From: Conexibacter sp.
Lineage (GTDB): Bacteria; Actinomycetota; Thermoleophilia; Solirubrobacterales; Solirubrobacteraceae
Direction of reading: 5' to 3'
Length of the DNA stretch: 7,319 nt
Assembly (NCBI GenBank): GCA_025964215.1
Contig: JAOPZG010000063.1
Span: 1-7,319 of the forward strand
Shown here: in pieces, positions 6,315 through 7,319 of the stretch
Position numbering within the stretch: position 1 is the stretch's first letter
How the letters are laid out: the number at the start of each line of letters is the position of its first letter
The notes under the pieces: generated by a model
Seen by the model: only the letters and a program-made list of their open reading frames with translations
Told to the model about the DNA's origin: nothing
Database searches by the model: none
Program-made: the position numbers and the translations under genes

Positions 6315-6905
6315 ATGGGTCGCGACGGGTTCGACGCGTTCAAGGTGCAGCTGCTGCTCGAGCAGGCGTGGGAGCTGCTGGAGGCCGGGCGCGACGACGC
6401 GCTGCTCGACCACCTGCGGCGCGGTCGCGAGCGCTTCCCGGAGCGGCCGGAGATCACGCTGTGGCTCGCCCACCGGCTGCTGCGGACCGACCACGACGAG
6501 GCGGTCGCGCTGATCACCGACGTCGTCGACGCCCATCCCGACGACGCGACGTGGCTGATCCAGGCCGCCGGCCTGATGGTCAACGCCGACGAGACCGAGC
6601 TCGCCCGCCCGTGGATCGCCCGCGCCAAGCAGCGCTCCACCGACCCCGACCAGTGGCCGACCCTCGAGCTCCTCGAAGGCTGCGTCCTCGCCGACGACGG
6701 CGAGCACGACCGCGCCGAGGCGGCGCTGCGCCTCTCCTTCGCCGCCGACCCGACGCTGGACTACGGCTTCACGCTCGCGCGGCTGTTAGTGGAGCGGGGC
6801 GACCGCGGGGGCGCTTTGCAGGTTGCCGACGCTGGCCTCGCGCTGGGCCCGGCGGAGCGCGATCGCGGGCCGTTGGAGGAGCTGCGGGACTACCTGGCGG
6901 GCTGA
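6315..6905 (+). CDS. TPR-like helical repeat protein, cytoplasmic, function unknown
   Basis: The 196-residue protein is almost wholly helical, with alternating helix pairs typical of tetratricopeptide repeats. Examples are LLLEQAWELLEAGRDDALLDHL (13-34), WLAHRLLRTDHDEAVALITDVVDAHPDD (50-77), LEGCVLADDGEHDRAEAALRLSFAADPT (120-147) and FTLARLLVERGDRGGALQVADAGLALGP (152-179). The repeat hallmarks are small residues such as Gly/Ala in helix A and Ala/Pro closing helix B, as in AADP and ALGP. There is no signal peptide, membrane segment or catalytic motif, so a scaffold or partner-binding role is likely, with the partner unknown. The ATG at 6315 gives a clean start, but no Shine-Dalgarno and no obvious -10 box precede it; an earlier in-frame ATG at 6267 exists. 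Codon 158 is TTA, rare in this composition. The gene diverges from the LLM oxidoreductase gene. Confidence 0.75.
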   Translation: MGRDGFDAFKVQLLLEQAWELLEAGRDDALLDHLRRGRERFPERPEITLWLAHRLLRTDHDEAVALITDVVDAHPDDATWLIQAAGLMVNADETELARPWIARAKQRSTDPDQWPTLELLEGCVLADDGEHDRAEAALRLSFAADPTLDYGFTLARLLVERGDRGGALQVADAGLALGPAERDRGPLEELRDYLAG

Positions 6906-6915
6906 GGCGCCGCGC

Positions 6916-6932
6916 GGGCGTCGATGGCGCCC
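6916..6932. terminator. Short GC hairpin after the TPR gene, possible weak terminator
   Basis: GGGCG and CGCCC flank a 7-nt loop, beginning 10 nt after the TPR stop. There is no T tract. At this G+C content a 5-bp stem may occur by chance, so the call is weak. Confidence 0.25.
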
Positions 6933-6951
6933 AGCACGGCGCGTCCGCCGC

Positions 6952-7000
6952 GGTCCGGGTCACTTCCGACGTCCCTATGACGTCCAAAGCGACCCGCATC
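6952..7000. repeat. 49-nt palindromic unit 1 of a tandem pair
   Basis: The unit starts with GGTCCGGG and ends with CGACCCGCATC, both shared with the next unit. It folds on itself around its central base (6976). CGGGTC (6956-6961) pairs with GACCCG (6991-6996), CTT (6963-6965) with AAG (6987-6989) and GACGTC (6968-6973) with GACGTC (6979-6984), leaving a CCTAT loop. Two A/C oppositions on the plus strand (6962/6990 and 6966/6986) become G-U pairs in a minus-strand RNA, while 6953/6999 is a G-U pair only in a plus-strand RNA. It lies between converging genes, so a two-way terminator, an extragenic palindrome family or a structured RNA are all possible. Confidence 0.75.
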
Positions 7001-7049
7001 GGTCCGGGGCGGATTGGGCTCCATATTGGAGCCCAGAACGACCCGCATC
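7001..7049. repeat. 49-nt palindromic unit 2 of a tandem pair
   Basis: This unit abuts the first without a gap and has the same length and ends (GGTCCGGG and CGACCCGCATC). Its centre is a perfect hairpin, TGGGCTCCA (7015-7023) and TGGAGCCCA (7027-7035), with a TAT loop. Outside an internal loop, 7005-7008 pair with 7042-7045, 7010-7011 with 7039-7040, and the ends 7001 and 7003 with 7049 and 7047. By my count 31 of 49 positions equal unit 1; the differences cluster in the middle, where pairing is nevertheless kept. No T tract follows either side. Confidence 0.75.
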
Positions 7050-7052
7050 TCC

Positions 7053-7073
7053 GGCCCCGGCGTCGCCGGCGCC
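7053..7073 (-). terminator. GC-rich hairpin directly after the small membrane-protein gene
   Basis: On the minus strand, GGC-G-CCGGC, a GAC loop and GCCGG-G-GCC form an 8-bp stem interrupted by one G/G mismatch, starting at the first base after the TAA stop. It lacks a U tract, so it would be a non-canonical terminator. The two 49-nt palindromes lie further downstream on this strand, giving tandem hairpins. Confidence 0.4.
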
Positions 7074-7226
7074 TTACGGCCGCCGCACCAGCACGAACAC
7101 CAGCGTCGCCGCGAACGCCATCTGGCCGAAGGTCAGCGCGGTCCCGAAGTTCGTCGCGCCGAGCAGCTCCGCGACGAGGGTGGCGATGATGAAGGCGGCG
7201 AGGACCGCCGCGAGGTCGCGTCTCAC
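7074..7226 (-). CDS. Small two-helix membrane protein, function unknown
   Basis: The 50-residue product begins VRRDLAAVLAAF (GTG start) and ends FVLVRRP. Two hydrophobic segments are visible, about residues 5-23 (LAAVLAAFIIATLVAELLG) and 28-47, joined by a short polar turn (ATNFG). Both termini carry arginines, which by the positive-inside rule places both ends in the cytoplasm as a helical hairpin. The start is well supported: GGAGG (7234-7238) lies 7 nt upstream, and the GTG overlaps the stop of the preceding gene as GTGA, indicating coupled translation. I recognise no family. The preceding gene is the likely functional partner, but it is cut by the window edge. Confidence 0.65.
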   Translation of the reverse strand: MRRDLAAVLAAFIIATLVAELLGATNFGTALTFGQMAFAATLVFVLVRRP

Positions 7227-7319
7227 AGCTGGGCCTCCAGGACGGCCACGAGCGCGGGCTCGTCGGCGGTGGGGTCGGACTCGGCGAGCAGCTTGGTGGC
7301 GGCTCGGCGGCCGCCGACG
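7223..7319 (-). CDS. C-terminal end of an unrecognised protein (partial)
   Basis: Only the last 31 codons are in the window, ending DEPALVAVLEAQL before the TGA. The fragment looks like a charged, helical C-terminus (RRAATKLLAESDPTADEP and onward) and is too short to assign. The frame is supported by the four-base GTGA overlap with the small membrane-protein gene and by the GGAGG ribosome site for that gene lying inside its last codons. Confidence 0.5.
   Translation of the reverse strand, partial: VGGRRAATKLLAESDPTADEPALVAVLEAQL

Noticed and set aside
7015..7035. Classical intrinsic terminator
   Set aside because: The hairpin is perfect, but neither side has a T tract. It is reported as part of the 49-nt unit instead.
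6952..7049. CRISPR-like array
   Set aside because: There are only two units. The conserved parts are the ends of a palindrome and the variable part is itself self-complementary, unlike spacers. No cas gene is visible.
5486..7189. Long open frame on the plus strand across the oxidoreductase and TPR genes
   Set aside because: It spans two real genes in other frames and two intergenic gaps, and its product is repetitive Ala/Arg/Gly sequence with no recognisable domain.

Overview
The window is about 70% or more G+C, has no phage, plasmid or transposon genes, and its genes lie almost edge to edge. Composition, GTG starts, four-base GTGA overlaps, start codons sitting directly behind TAnnnT boxes, and the mix of genes (a short luciferase-like oxidoreductase, an NADP-type zinc alcohol dehydrogenase, a family-4-like uracil-DNA glycosylase, a lipoprotein with a Thr/Pro tail) suggest a chromosomal region of a high-GC actinobacterium. 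A Thermoleophilia/Solirubrobacterales-like organism is my best guess, but this is inference from style, not a marker-gene assignment.

Layout. (1) 1-788: the 5' end of an unrecognised gene on the minus strand (start at 127) diverges from mobA on the plus strand (186-788). (2) 785-2414: a minus-strand pair, moaA followed by a PilZ-domain gene. The PilZ gene meets mobA tail to tail, and both stop codons lie in one CTAG. moaA and mobA act at the first and last parts of molybdopterin cofactor synthesis, so 186-2414 is a small molybdenum-cofactor locus with a PilZ gene between them. (3) 2415-2437: only 23 bp separates moaA from a divergent lipoprotein gene (2438-2944). A perfect 10-bp palindrome there gives a TAnnnT box on each strand. 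(4) 2951-6268: a four-gene minus-strand operon read in the order LLM oxidoreductase, DUF72 protein, uracil-DNA glycosylase, alcohol dehydrogenase, with gaps of 10, -4 and 12 nt. (5) 6315-6905: a TPR-like protein on the plus strand. (6) 6906-7073: a non-coding gap between converging genes, filled with hairpins and containing two exactly abutting 49-nt palindromic units. (7) 7074-7319: a 50-residue two-helix membrane protein, overlapping the end of another gene that runs off the window.

How they work together. MoaA starts the conversion of GTP to cyclic pyranopterin and MobA attaches a nucleotide (GMP) to the finished Mo-molybdopterin. In the four-gene operon, the translationally coupled DUF72 and uracil-DNA glycosylase genes may form a base-excision repair pair; the flanking oxidoreductases have no obvious link to them.

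Points most worth a second look: the tandem 49-nt units, whose central stems differ in sequence but keep pairing; the glycosylase, which has lost two of the four usual iron-sulfur cysteines; the DUF72-glycosylase coupling; the palindromic two-way promoter; and a general pattern of apparently leaderless starts.
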